From Gossypium raimondii (taxonomy: Eukaryota; Streptophyta; Magnoliopsida; Malvales; Malvaceae): 64,000 nucleotides of DNA. The stretch lies in the NCBI RefSeq assembly GCF_025698545.1, contig NC_068569.1, positions 8,060,001 to 8,124,000 on the forward strand. Direction: 5' to 3'. Shown in pieces: positions 16,498 to 26,598 of this stretch. The translations under genes were made by a program, and so were the position numbers. The notes under the pieces are model-generated. The model searched no databases, had not been told where the DNA came from, and saw only the letters and a program-made list of their open reading frames with translations. The first letter of the stretch is position 1, and the number at the start of each line of letters is the position of its first letter.

Positions 16498-16920
16498 CCT
16501 TTCAAATGCTATCTTGGTGACAGAGTCAGCTTTTGAGTTCTCTTCTTTAGGAATATACTCAAGTTCCTATTGACTAACTTCCTGCAACAGCTGATGAATA
16601 TGTCTGATAAGAGCTTAGGTAGATGTCAATGTGAAAGTTTCCTGAATGGCCTGAAGAACCTTCATGCTATTCGTTTTGATCAACACTTTATTACAGTGCC
16701 TATTTTGTAAAAGAAGCAGACCATCTAGAATATCCCAAAGTTCAGCATTAAAAACAGAGCATTGATCCAACCTTTTGTTAAATCCAAGAATCCACCTCCC
16801 TTGATTGTCTTTGATCACTCTACCGGAAGCAACATCTCTTGAGACAACTTTAATCGCACTATTTGAGTAAAGATGAATCCATCTTTTAATGTTTATTTTG
16901 TGAGTGGAATTTAATGGCAA
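16498..16920 (-). pseudogene. Decayed RNase H domain of a plant retrotransposon
   Basis: On the minus strand a reading frame gives GRVIKDNQGRWILGFNKRL, then FNAELWDILDGLLLLQNR, then KVLIKTNSMKVLQAIQ. This order is typical of the RNase H-like domain found in plant LINE-type and orphan retroelement proteins. After a stop at about 16617 the same frame continues with ALIRHIHQLLQEV, a second stop, then LEYIPKEENSKADSVTKIA, matching the usual C-terminal part of the domain. Two of the normally acidic catalytic positions look replaced by Asn (LYSNSA where LNTDGA is usual; TNS where TDS is usual). No reverse transcriptase or other domains are nearby. It is a non-functional fragment. Confidence 0.82.
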
Positions 16921-19160
16921 GATTAAAACTCTGAAAACTCTATGATCTTAGATTCTAGTCTCACTATTTGTAAATCATATTTAGGATACTAGTGCATATT
17001 TATTCTCGTTTATCTCTTACCATACTTAAGTTTGAATGTATTATAGTTATTGGTTTGATCATACTAAAGATTAATTTTGGTTATATAGTTATGTGCATGT
17101 ACTTGTTGTAATTGCAATATGGTTGTACTTGTAACTTCAACAAAAAGTTTATATATACTAATTGAAAAATATGTTATATTTAACATATGATAATATTAGA
17201 ACATGATGTAGCTTATAAATTAATTTAATAATAATTAAAATTTTATTTTTTAAATTTAAAATGATTGAATACAAAAATTGAAGAATAATAAGTAATTAAT
17301 AAAATTCATTAAAAAAAGCAGCTTTAAACAAATTAAATAAATAAACTTTAAAGGTTAATTTATTTTCATTAAACCTTAAAGGGTAAGTAAGTGGGTTTGT
17401 TTTGGTTTGACTGGTTTTCCTCTTCATGGCCGGTTTGCCCAGAGCCACGGTACACAATCCAATACTGTTTTGGTAATATTTTCACGATTTTGGTCAACTT
17501 TTCAATGGTTAATAATTCTTCAAACACATTAATCTTCATGGATTCACCATTGGCTATGTTTCAAAAATATCTTGACATTTTTCACCAAGTAAAATACTGG
17601 CCTTATAACTTCAATAACAATAAAGGAGAAAGTGTACTTTCCATGTTTCAGCAATTTTATTACTAAAAATCAAATGTCTTGAACTAACATCTTTAATACC
17701 CTGCCAATTAATGTTAATATAAGATCGATACGAGAACCGAACCTATTACCATCCCTTTAGTCCTATAGGATTGTTTTTAATATAATGTCATTAACTATAG
17801 TCTTTTTTTAAACACTTTCATGACTTGGATATTTGGTTTGTTTGAATACACGAGTTTACATGTAAAATTGTGCTTTAGTTACCTATAAATTTTATCATTT
17901 ATATGTGTGTGAAAATTATATGTTTAAAAATATGTGTGCATTTAAAGATAATATAACATAATATTTGAAACTAAAAAGCAATATGTACCAAATTAAAATA
18001 AAAACTAATTTAGATTTTAAAGGGCTAAAACATAAAATTTCCATTTTAAGGTGAGAACCCTACTTGTCTCCTCCTTATTAATAATATTAAATGCATTTCA
18101 ATTATTTATCATGTTATTATCATTTCCATTGACATGGTATTGAGTTAATTTTGTACACCAACTTTATTAACAATTTTATCAATACACAAAGGCAAAGTCA
18201 AAATTTTTTTTTTAGGGGGCTGAGATTAAATTATAATTTTTTACAATAATAAAAATACAATTGCACTGCTTTAATAACCTATATCTTTATAATTTTAAAA
18301 AGATTAAATAAAAAATTTAACATTTTTAGGGGACCAAAGTGCAATTTTAACTTTACTAATTTAAAATTTTTAAAAATTGAAAGGAACTAAATGAAAAAAA
18401 AATCATTTTAGAGGTGGTCGGGTCCCTACCAACCCCTAACTACGCCCCTGTCAATAGATATACAAATAATGTGAGCAAAACAATTTATATAATAACATCA
18501 AAATGTATAATAAGATATTGATTAAAGTGGGAAACAAATTATAGATGGTAGTGGATGGGTTCAATATTAACATTTGTTTTGTTTTTTTTGGTTCTTCTTG
18601 GAAATAAGAGAACAACAAACTACTTTGTAATGTTATAATTTATTTAAAATATACAAGGCTATCTTATTCCACCACTTTACATTATCAATCTCAACGCTGC
18701 CTTGGATTGAGTTGGACTCGGTTGTATGAAAAAAAGAGTAAAGAATTTAAAAAGAGAAAGCAAAATGATTTCCCTTAATTATGGTCGGTTAAAGTCAATG
18801 ATGTAAATTTCAAAGAGAAAAACAATAATGTAATTGCGGGAATGAATTATTTCTAATTGCATTTGATTAGTATGGTAATGGGGCAGAATTAGATGAACAG
18901 TAGTCAATTTCTCTACTTTTAGTATTTTAACTTTTTATCTGATATTTGAATTTAAAATCGGATAATTTAACACTCTCAAATCAGCAATTAGAATTTTAGA
19001 TGATGTGAAATTAAAAAAAAATATTGAAGAATTACTTGAAGCCAGACGAGGAGAGCGAAGATTTTCGTCTTTACGCCCTATACTATTTAGATTTTACTTC
19101 AATTGCCGCTCATCTTACACGTGCCAATAGAATGGAAGGGCCCGCACTCCTACCCGTTTC
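16921..19160. other. Intergenic DNA, with repeat family C copy at about 18205-18450
   Basis: This stretch is AT-rich. A dispersed repeat is visible at about 18205-18450, ending in ccctaaactacgcccctg-like sequence (cccctaactacgcccctg). It shares interior text with 15355-15540. The last few hundred bases lead into the LPA1-like promoter. No gene was recognised. Confidence 0.45.
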
Positions 19161-19171
19161 AGTTTACAAAT

Positions 19172-19179
19172 TATAAATA
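19172..19179 (+). promoter_or_regulatory. TATA box of the LPA1-like gene
   Basis: TATAAATA lies in a locally less AT-rich segment, about 490 bases before the ATG. A start of transcription near 19205 would leave a leader with a probable 5' UTR intron, with donor tttcag/gt near 19520-19547 and acceptor gcgcag at about 19651. Start and intron are inferred, not shown. Confidence 0.5.
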
Positions 19180-19662
19180 CTCTTTTTCCCGATGCTTGCT
19201 TCCCTCAAAACCAAAAGTAATTCCTTCTCCCACAGAAGGTGATGTCAGCCTGTTTCCTTCCTCCGATCGGGTTTTTGCATTGAAGACAAGGAAAGAAGTA
19301 CAAGGAAATAAGGGACTCGTGGAAGGCTCGCGTGATTCGTGGCATAGTGATGACTCCATCAACACATTGCTACCGATGATTTCCCTCTGATTTTCTTCGC
19401 TCCTACTTCAGATTGGCTTTTCTCGTATTTCATGAGTCATAGACAAAATAAACCCTAAAAGTCCCCCTTTTTTCCTCTCTCTTCCCCATTCGGGCAATTG
19501 TTTCTTGTTTTTCTTTTCAGGTGATTTCGCTGTATATAATTTCAGGTTGGATTTCTCTACTGCTCTTCATCTATTATCCTGCATTGCGTTATTTCACAAC
19601 GTTGACGTTCTGATTTGATTTATTTTTTTCTTTTTTCATTTTGGTGCGCAGAGATACTGAAG

Positions 19663-22600
19663 ATGGGAGAGTTAGCGAAGGTGTTGTATATAGTGGTGGT
19701 CGACGAAGGTGAGAAGAGGGACAAGGAGACGTCGTCGTTCCGATACACGCGTCCTGTTCTTCAAAGCACCCTCCAACTCATGGGCTGCAAAGCTCGTCAT
19801 GCTTTCAAGGTTTTTTTTTTTTTTTTTTAAATTTCAGCGAATTATGGTTTTTTCGTTTGATAAAACTTTTTTTTTCCTTTTTGATCGATTGATAAACTAT
19901 ACTTATGAAATTATAAAATTAAAATGTGGATGCTGAGTTGTTAGATCTGTATTTCTGATAACGTGTTCATAAAATTCCTTTCCAATTTTATATGCTTTTT
20001 AGTTTTAATGCCGAGTCAAAACTATCATATTTTAAGATTTTGATAGTAGCAGCGATTTTATTTTATTTTTGCTTCAGTTTGTCAAAGAATCATCTTTCTG
20101 TCGTTGTCATAGAATTTCGACTGAATATAACTTCTCATTCTACCTTTAAAAACGAGATGCTCCTATTTATTTCCGGAAAATTTGTTGGGACTTCTGCAAA
20201 TGAACGAAATCAATTATGACGGAATTAGTTCTGATCTGTTTCCATTTAGCTGTCATCGCCGGGTTCTGGATCTTGTTCTACCATGTCATGATGTGGGCCC
20301 TAGTGATTTTATTGCCTAATAATATTCATGTTGTCTGTTTAATTTTCTATTTGTAAATTGCTTTCTGCTTCCAATTGGGAGAGAAATCTTCCTTATCATC
20401 TTCAGTGAGAGGTTGAGACTAGAATCAGTTGCTTTATGTATGTATGCATGTTGAGATTGACGCTTGGTCATTTCCTCAATCAGAATTCTTGTCTGCTTTT
20501 ACGCTGTAGTTGTTGAGATATGTCGTTTCATATTTAATTTTCTAGTTTGACATAAGTGTTTTTTTCTCTTGTTCCTTAGTTGTTATGGAAAGTAGATCCT
20601 CTTGCTGAATGCATTCTCTGTATTTCTTACCAGATTAGCAGCCGGGTTTTTGAGTTGGTAAGAAGTGAAGCTTCTTACAGTTCACTTCTTCAACAGGGAA
20701 GTGAGACATTGAATTCTGATGGTTTGAGATGGAACTCTGAAAAGGAAGATGCCTATTCTAACTTTAATGACTTCCAAAGAGCAGAGGCAGGCAGCCGTTT
20801 AACTTCAAACGAAGATGATAGAAATAAGGGTATACCATTTGAGCTGTACAAAAGACGTACATCTGTAGTTGTTAAAAGAGAAGCTTTCTTAGATGTTGTC
20901 TGTGATGCTCTGGCTGAATACAAGTATGTTGGTCCTAACCAGAGGGCTGACTTGGTTCTGGCATGCAGGTATTGTATGACTACTTATACTTGCAATAAGA
21001 AATTGCTATAATGTATGTCATAAATTCAATTCTTGCGTGGGGAATATGCCCCAATTCGTTTAAATTTCCTCTTCTCTTGCAAATTTCTAGAGGTGATTGT
21101 GTTGTGATAGCATGGAGATTTGTAATTCACACTTTTTTATTGTGTCTTATTTGACATGACAAAACATTCCTAGAATATATTTCAATAGATAGACTATTCA
21201 AGCATGATTTTCTTTATTATCACAAGTACCAAGTAAATTTTTAATGTAAGGTGTATTGTCTCCCATTGTAATTGTATTTGGTCTTCATTGCAGAATCCGA
21301 GAGAAGAAGGAATCTGTTACTGTGCTGTTGTGTGGCACTAGTGGTTGTGGCAAATCTACTTTGTCTGCTTTGCTGGTATCTTTATTTTACATATCTACAA
21401 TTTGCGTGGTGCTAGTGGCTCTCTAACTACATTCTCTTACATCGCTAATCTTTGTGCTTTTGATAATTACATGCAGGGTAGTAGGTTGGGAATTACAACT
21501 GTGATTTCAACAGACTCTATTCGTCACATGATGCGGAGTTTTGTAAATGAGAAGGAAAATCCTTTACTCTGGGCTTCAACCTACCATGCTGGGGAGTGCT
21601 TGGATCCTGTGGCTGTTACAGAAGCTAAGGCTAAAAAAAGAGCAAAAAAGTTGGCTGGCATTTCTCAGTCACTGTCGAAGAGTGAGCTAGCTGATCTTAC
21701 TTCAGCTGGCAAGTCTGATGCCAGGCCAGGGGAGAGTAATTCTACTGGTACTGAATTGATCGGTCCCAGACAGATGGCAGTCGAAGGATTCAAGGCACAA
21801 AGTGAGATGGTCATTGACAGTCTAGACAGACTAATTACTGCATGGGAAGAGAGGAAAGAGTCTGTAGTAGTCGAGGGTGTTCACCTAAGCCTTAATTTTG
21901 TTGTAAGTAGACATTTGGTTGTTTCCCTGCCATCGGATCTCATTGCCTCTTTTATTTTTTATATTTATTCTTTATCTTCATGTGCAGATGGGGCTTATGA
22001 AGAAACACCCCTCAATCATACCATTCATGATTTACATTACAAATGAAGACAAACACTTGGAAAGATTTGCAGTTCGTGCGAAGTACATGACATTGGACCC
22101 TGCTAAAAATAAGTATGTGAAGTATATAAGGAATATCAGGACAATACAAGATTATCTATGTAAACGAGCTGACAAGCATTTTGTCCCCAAAATAAACAAC
22201 ACAAATGTTGACAAAAGTGTGGCAGCCATACATGCAACAGTTTTCAGTTGCCTCCGTAGGCGCGAAGCTGGGGAGACACTGTATGATCCTATAACAAATA
22301 CAGTCGCTGTCATTGATGAGGAATACCGGAATCAGTGTGCTGCCAATTCACTGAGCTCCAAGGGTATGTTTCAATTGATCCACAGGAGTGGTTCTTCTAG
22401 GCAACTAATGGCTCTTCTTAACAAAGATGGATCTGTGGCGAAGGCTTGGTCAGTTGAATCCATTGATAGTAATGGGAGGCCCATCTCTGGCCATGGAACT
22501 GAGGGTTTGAGTGGCATGCCCTTGTATGGACCTTTAACAATCGGCAAGGCTGAACCTGTTAATCTTCAATTTGGCCACTATGGAATTAGTGCCTGGCCTA

Positions 22601-23485
22601 GTGATGGAGGCACAAGTCATGCTGGAAGTGTAGATGAGTCGAGATTTGATGGGACTGATAATGGTAGTAGATACCAATCTTCCTGCTGCAGCTCACCAAG
22701 AATGTCTGATGGTCCTTCAAAGGAGGTAGTATCTTACAGTTTTTTTCTTTTCCTTTTAGAAATTTCTTTATCAATGCTTGTAGTTATCTTTGATGTGCTA
22801 ATGTCAAATGAGATGAACAAAAAAAACTGAATTTACTTTTAATGCTACTAGTCTTAATTATTATTGCTTTATTATATTAGACTCAGTTTTTTTATTCTAT
22901 TTCTGTCTGACAGCTAATGGAGGAAAACTCAGTGTTCGGCAGTGATGAAGAAGTTGACGATCCACCCGAGGTGGACAGTGATGAGGATTTTAGTGATGAC
23001 TGTGACAAACGAGACCTTGAAGAGGTATGACAATGAACTTGTGTTAGATTGTCCAAGAGATGAAAAATGTATATCATTATGACATTGGTTTTAGAGAGAA
23101 TTTGCAAGCTACGCAATTATACCTAGAGGAGTTATTATTAGTTCGTTATATATGTTGTTTTATGACATTCATTTTGTGAAAGTTGAATGATTGAAATGGC
23201 ATTAAGTTCCTACAGCTTTAAGATTGGGAATGAATGCTACTAAAAATTTTATTGATTTCTGTTGTATAGGTAGGCTCTGTTGATGAGGGGTCAACAAAGT
23301 CGGATGAAGAGTATGATGACCTGGCAATGCAGGATGTGTGGGACCAAGCAATCCACACAAGAGAGGATCAATATAACAACAATTTGAATGCCTACCATAA
23401 AAGCGGAGGAGAGCAGTTGTCTGAGCCACTCTGCTATTACCACCCTTCGGTGTTATGGAGAAGGATGAGAGGGGATTGTCATTAG
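19663..23485 (+). CDS. LPA1: LPA1-like P-loop NTPase (2-phosphoglycerate kinase-related), C-terminus frameshifted
   Basis: Seven exons: 19663-19809, 20634-20968, 21294-21375, 21477-21902, 21988-22725, 22914-23024 and 23270-23485, giving 684 aa as read. The N-terminal module starts [16 protein letters not shown]. Walker [10 protein letters not shown] is at 175-183 in a kinase-like fold that carries the [13 protein letters not shown] and YHAGECLD segments. An acidic stretch near [18 protein letters not shown] precedes the C-terminus. In cereals LPA1 loss lowers seed phytic acid; the reaction is not settled, and the resemblance is to archaeal 2-phosphoglycerate kinase. In exon 7 the frame leaves the family after QLSEPL and stops at 23483-23485. 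A neighbouring frame continues with [11 protein letters not shown] and ends ISDPILSGAP at a stop at 23581-23583, which is the expected family ending. One base therefore appears missing (or two added) between about 23425 and 23458. Confidence 0.88.
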
Positions 23486-23583
23486 GTAATGTGCAGACAA
23501 CAAAACCCTCCCTCGGCATTCCGCCCATGGGGAATAATAATGGATCCATAATCAGTGATCCCATTCTTTCTGGGGCTCCTTAG

Positions 23584-24383
23584 AATTAGCGGAACAAATT
23601 TTGTTCATCGCATTTTAGTTTTATAACTAATCTTTTCCTGGCTTTGTGTAATTTACCGGGTCATTTAGTTTACTCTCATGTTGGGAAAGGGCAATGATGC
23701 TTTAAAAAGCGAGGATTCCAGTAACCATTTTATCCCTCGCCAGCACCCCCCCCCCCCCAAAAAAATCATTATGTGTGATGCCAACGGGTATAAATAAGCG
23801 CCTCTATGAAATAGGAAGAAATGTTCAAATACGCCATAATCTTATTTAAAGGAAACAAAGACAACATAAAATAACATAGTTTGAAAATTTAAAACTTATA
23901 TAAAAAGAAACACGAAGACAAAGCAAAATAAAATAAAATAGTTCCAAGCCCAACTAGTTCATCGCACCTAAATCCTCACAACGCAGTGATGATGGAAGAT
24001 TTCAACATGTATATAAATGGAGCAAAGAAAACTATTCTCCATTCATGTTTCAGAGTAGCTCCGTATTGTTCATTTTAAACCCTCTTTTGTCAATAAATGA
24101 GCTACTCTATGAGCATGAATGAGCCTACACTATCTGAAATGTTTGATTAGAACTTTCCATCTTCAACATGGGCATTGATCTTATGTGCTGAGCTTTTTAA
24201 TTATTGAGAGAGAATCTCTTTCAATTTCGATCTGACGCAAATAGTAAAAGCCTAATTACATGCCAATGCATTTACTACAAAAACGTCAAGTACGTTTTTA
24301 TTGTTATAAACCCATGCTGCCATTATTTGTTTCTCATGATTTCTGCTAATCACTCCTGCACTTGCTTGGTTCAATGTTTACAG
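23584..24383. other. LPA1 3' flank and intergenic DNA
   Basis: This holds the LPA1-like 3' UTR and flank, including a run of about 13 C at 23745-23757 followed by A, and AT-rich sequence to 24383. No gene was recognised here. Confidence 0.45.
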
Positions 24384-24509
24384 AAACCCCACATTGAAAT
24401 TGAGTTTGACCAAGGGGCAATAAGCGGTGACCAGGTTATTGTAATAAGAACCAGTGATGAAGCTACCATGGAAATCAAATTAAGCTCACAGAAAAAAGAG
24501 ACAGTGAAG
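24384..24509 (+). other. Isolated exon-like segment, 42 codons, phase 0-0
   Basis: The segment is bounded by a pyrimidine-rich tract plus tttacag on the left and g/gtatga on the right. It is exactly 126 bases, open, and reads KPHIEIEFDQGAISGDQVIV then IRTSDEATMEIKLSSQKKET and VK. Residue composition looks protein-like (alternating beta-type hydrophobic and charged residues) and unlike the surrounding DNA. I do not recognise the family and found no partner exon within about 1 kb either side. It may be a stranded exon of a lost or transposed gene, an exon of an unrecognised small gene, or chance. Confidence 0.4.
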
Positions 24510-25194
24510 GTATGAGTCTCTTTAGCACCTTCATGGATATGTGCTCTAACCATTCTGTCAAGTTAAAAAAATATAGAGATAAAAAACACTATATATACAT
24601 TTTTTTTTCATTGACGTTCTAGGTAGGAAAAATGTAAAATCTAAAAAAAAAAAAAATTTGTCTGTTCATTACTCAGTAGAGTTGAAAAAATATGAAAGAA
24701 AAATAAATAAAACATATTTAAATTTGCGTAAGTTTGAACTTACATCTCTCAATTTCTCTCCTCTTATAATTTTTTATTATGTATTAAAATGAAAAATAGT
24801 CAACTCTTTTATTTTCTTGAATACCAAACACACTCAAATTTTATTTTCTTTTCACTTTTCCTTCCAGTTTTTCACTCAACCTTAGCATGAAGGGTGAACA
24901 ACAAGAAAGAAGAGAGAAAACATGCAGGAAAAAAGCAATAATTCTTTACAAGTGGAAATGCTAATTGTCTAGGAGGAAATTGGAATACAAATCTTATTGC
25001 ATAAACAATTAAGCGGGAGAACTACCTCATCTAGGATGTCAATTTAAGACACGAATCCTACGTTAACATTGTATATATTGGCGTTGGAGCACTTAGATGC
25101 ATCTGATACAAAAATGCTCAACCAAATCAAATAAGTTCCAAGTCACTGAGTAACATTATGAGTCTCATGACGCAGCATCCCCACTCCTGCAATA
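24510..25194. other. Intergenic DNA between convergent LPA1-like and PPR genes
   Basis: This is AT-rich sequence with short A and T runs, probably including the 3' UTR of the PPR gene on its right side. Nothing else is seen. Confidence 0.45.
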
Positions 25195-26598
25195 TTAGCT
25201 GATTGCAGATGTGAAGCTTACCGCCTTCGGGCATATACCCCTTTTAATCATTATGTTCATAAGCATCTTTGCTTTCTCAGTCTGATAAGTTTCACACAAT
25301 ATTTCCCCCATCTGATTAAATACAGCTATATCAGCTTGAAATCCTTTCCTCTCCATATCGATTCGCAACTCAAAAGCTTCATCAGCCATTCCATTCTGGC
25401 AAAATCTATCAATCAACATGTCATACATAACCTTGTCCAACTCAAATCCCATCTTTTGCATCTCCTCCACATACTTCATAGCCACTTCCATTCCTCCAAC
25501 CTTAGAGTACCAATTTATTATAGGGCAAAATGTATCAGCATTTGGCTTTACACCTCTATCCCTCATTCTGCCTAACAACAATAACACACTCTCTATCGCT
25601 CCTAATTTACAATACCCATTTATCATCAAATTATACAAATAAGTATCAACTCTCAAACCCTTGTCATGCATCTCCATAACCAACCTTTCAGCTGCTTCAA
25701 TTTTCCAATAGCTTGAATACCCATCAATCAGAAATTTATATGTCTCCACATTAAATCCTACTCCCCCTTTTCTCATCAAACCTAACACCAAATCCAACTC
25801 CTCAAAGTCCCATCTTTTTACACACGAATCTATCAATATATTAAAAGTTATTACATTAGGTTTAATCCCTCTGCCAGACATCTCCTCCATTATCTCTCTA
25901 GCTTTCTTTATATCCCCATTTCTACACATTCCATCAATCACACATGTCAATGAATAAACAGAAATTTCAAGACCTGATTGTACCATTTGACCAAAGAAAT
26001 CTAAAACCAACCCCAATTCATCCGCTTTCTTAAGAGTATTTAAATGAACAGTACAAGTTCTCTCATTGATCTTAATCCCATTATCCTTCATATAATCAAA
26101 TGTCTTGGATGCCTCACTAAAATTCCCATTATCAGAGTAAACTTTAAGCATGAAATTAAACAACTTTGTGGTAACTTTAGACTCAAAACAGCAATTCTCA
26201 ACAGCGGAAGCTATAACAAGAAAAGGGTACCTGAGATTCTCATCAACAGACAAAGTTTTCAACATGGCTTCAGCATCGGCAAACAGCCTGGCTTTCAGGA
26301 GCCTACAAATAAGGATCAAGTGATCCTGAAGATGGGGTTTGAAGGAAAGCAAAGATTGGTTATTGGCAACAAAGTTGAAGAAACGAAAGCACTTGGAGGC
26401 TTTGAGATCTGGGTTAGAGAGGATATCACGAAAAGTGGTGGGGGTGAGAGAGGGGAGAGCAGAGGCATCGAGGGGGGTGGCAGGTTTTAGAAAGTGGGAG
26501 ATAAAGTCGGGAAGGTGTTGAAAGTGTTTGGGGGAAAGGGTTGAAGCCGAGGATTTCTTAACAGTTTTGAGGGTGTTGAGAAAGTTTTGGAGAGTCAT
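25195..26598 (-). CDS. P-class pentatricopeptide repeat protein
   Basis: A single exon of 467 aa. The first ATG in the open frame is at 26596-26598; the frame stays open further upstream but without ATG. From about residue 142 to 456 there are nine consecutive 35-residue helical repeats, for example VYSLTCVIDGMCRNGDIKKA and TYLYNLMINGYCKLGAIESV, with typical P-class endings such as GRGIKPN and DRGVKPN. There is no E, DYW or SMR domain. P-class PPR proteins bind single-stranded RNA in plastids or mitochondria and act in stabilisation, processing or translation. The N-terminus (MTLQNFLNTLKTVKKSS) is basic and hydroxylated and could be an organellar presequence, more mitochondrial than plastid in look. 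Being intronless is normal for this family. By recalled gene order it should correspond to At2g28050. Confidence 0.93.
   Translation of the reverse strand: MTLQNFLNTLKTVKKSSASTLSPKHFQHLPDFISHFLKPATPLDASALPSLTPTTFRDILSNPDLKASKCFRFFNFVANNQSLLSFKPHLQDHLILICRLLKARLFADAEAMLKTLSVDENLRYPFLVIASAVENCCFESKVTTKLFNFMLKVYSDNGNFSEASKTFDYMKDNGIKINERTCTVHLNTLKKADELGLVLDFFGQMVQSGLEISVYSLTCVIDGMCRNGDIKKAREIMEEMSGRGIKPNVITFNILIDSCVKRWDFEELDLVLGLMRKGGVGFNVETYKFLIDGYSSYWKIEAAERLVMEMHDKGLRVDTYLYNLMINGYCKLGAIESVLLLLGRMRDRGVKPNADTFCPIINWYSKVGGMEVAMKYVEEMQKMGFELDKVMYDMLIDRFCQNGMADEAFELRIDMERKGFQADIAVFNQMGEILCETYQTEKAKMLMNIMIKRGICPKAVSFTSAIS

Noticed and set aside
19103-19390. A 95-codon frame over the LPA1 promoter
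   Set aside because: It starts upstream of the TATA box and has no domain. It is a shadow of the promoter and leader region.
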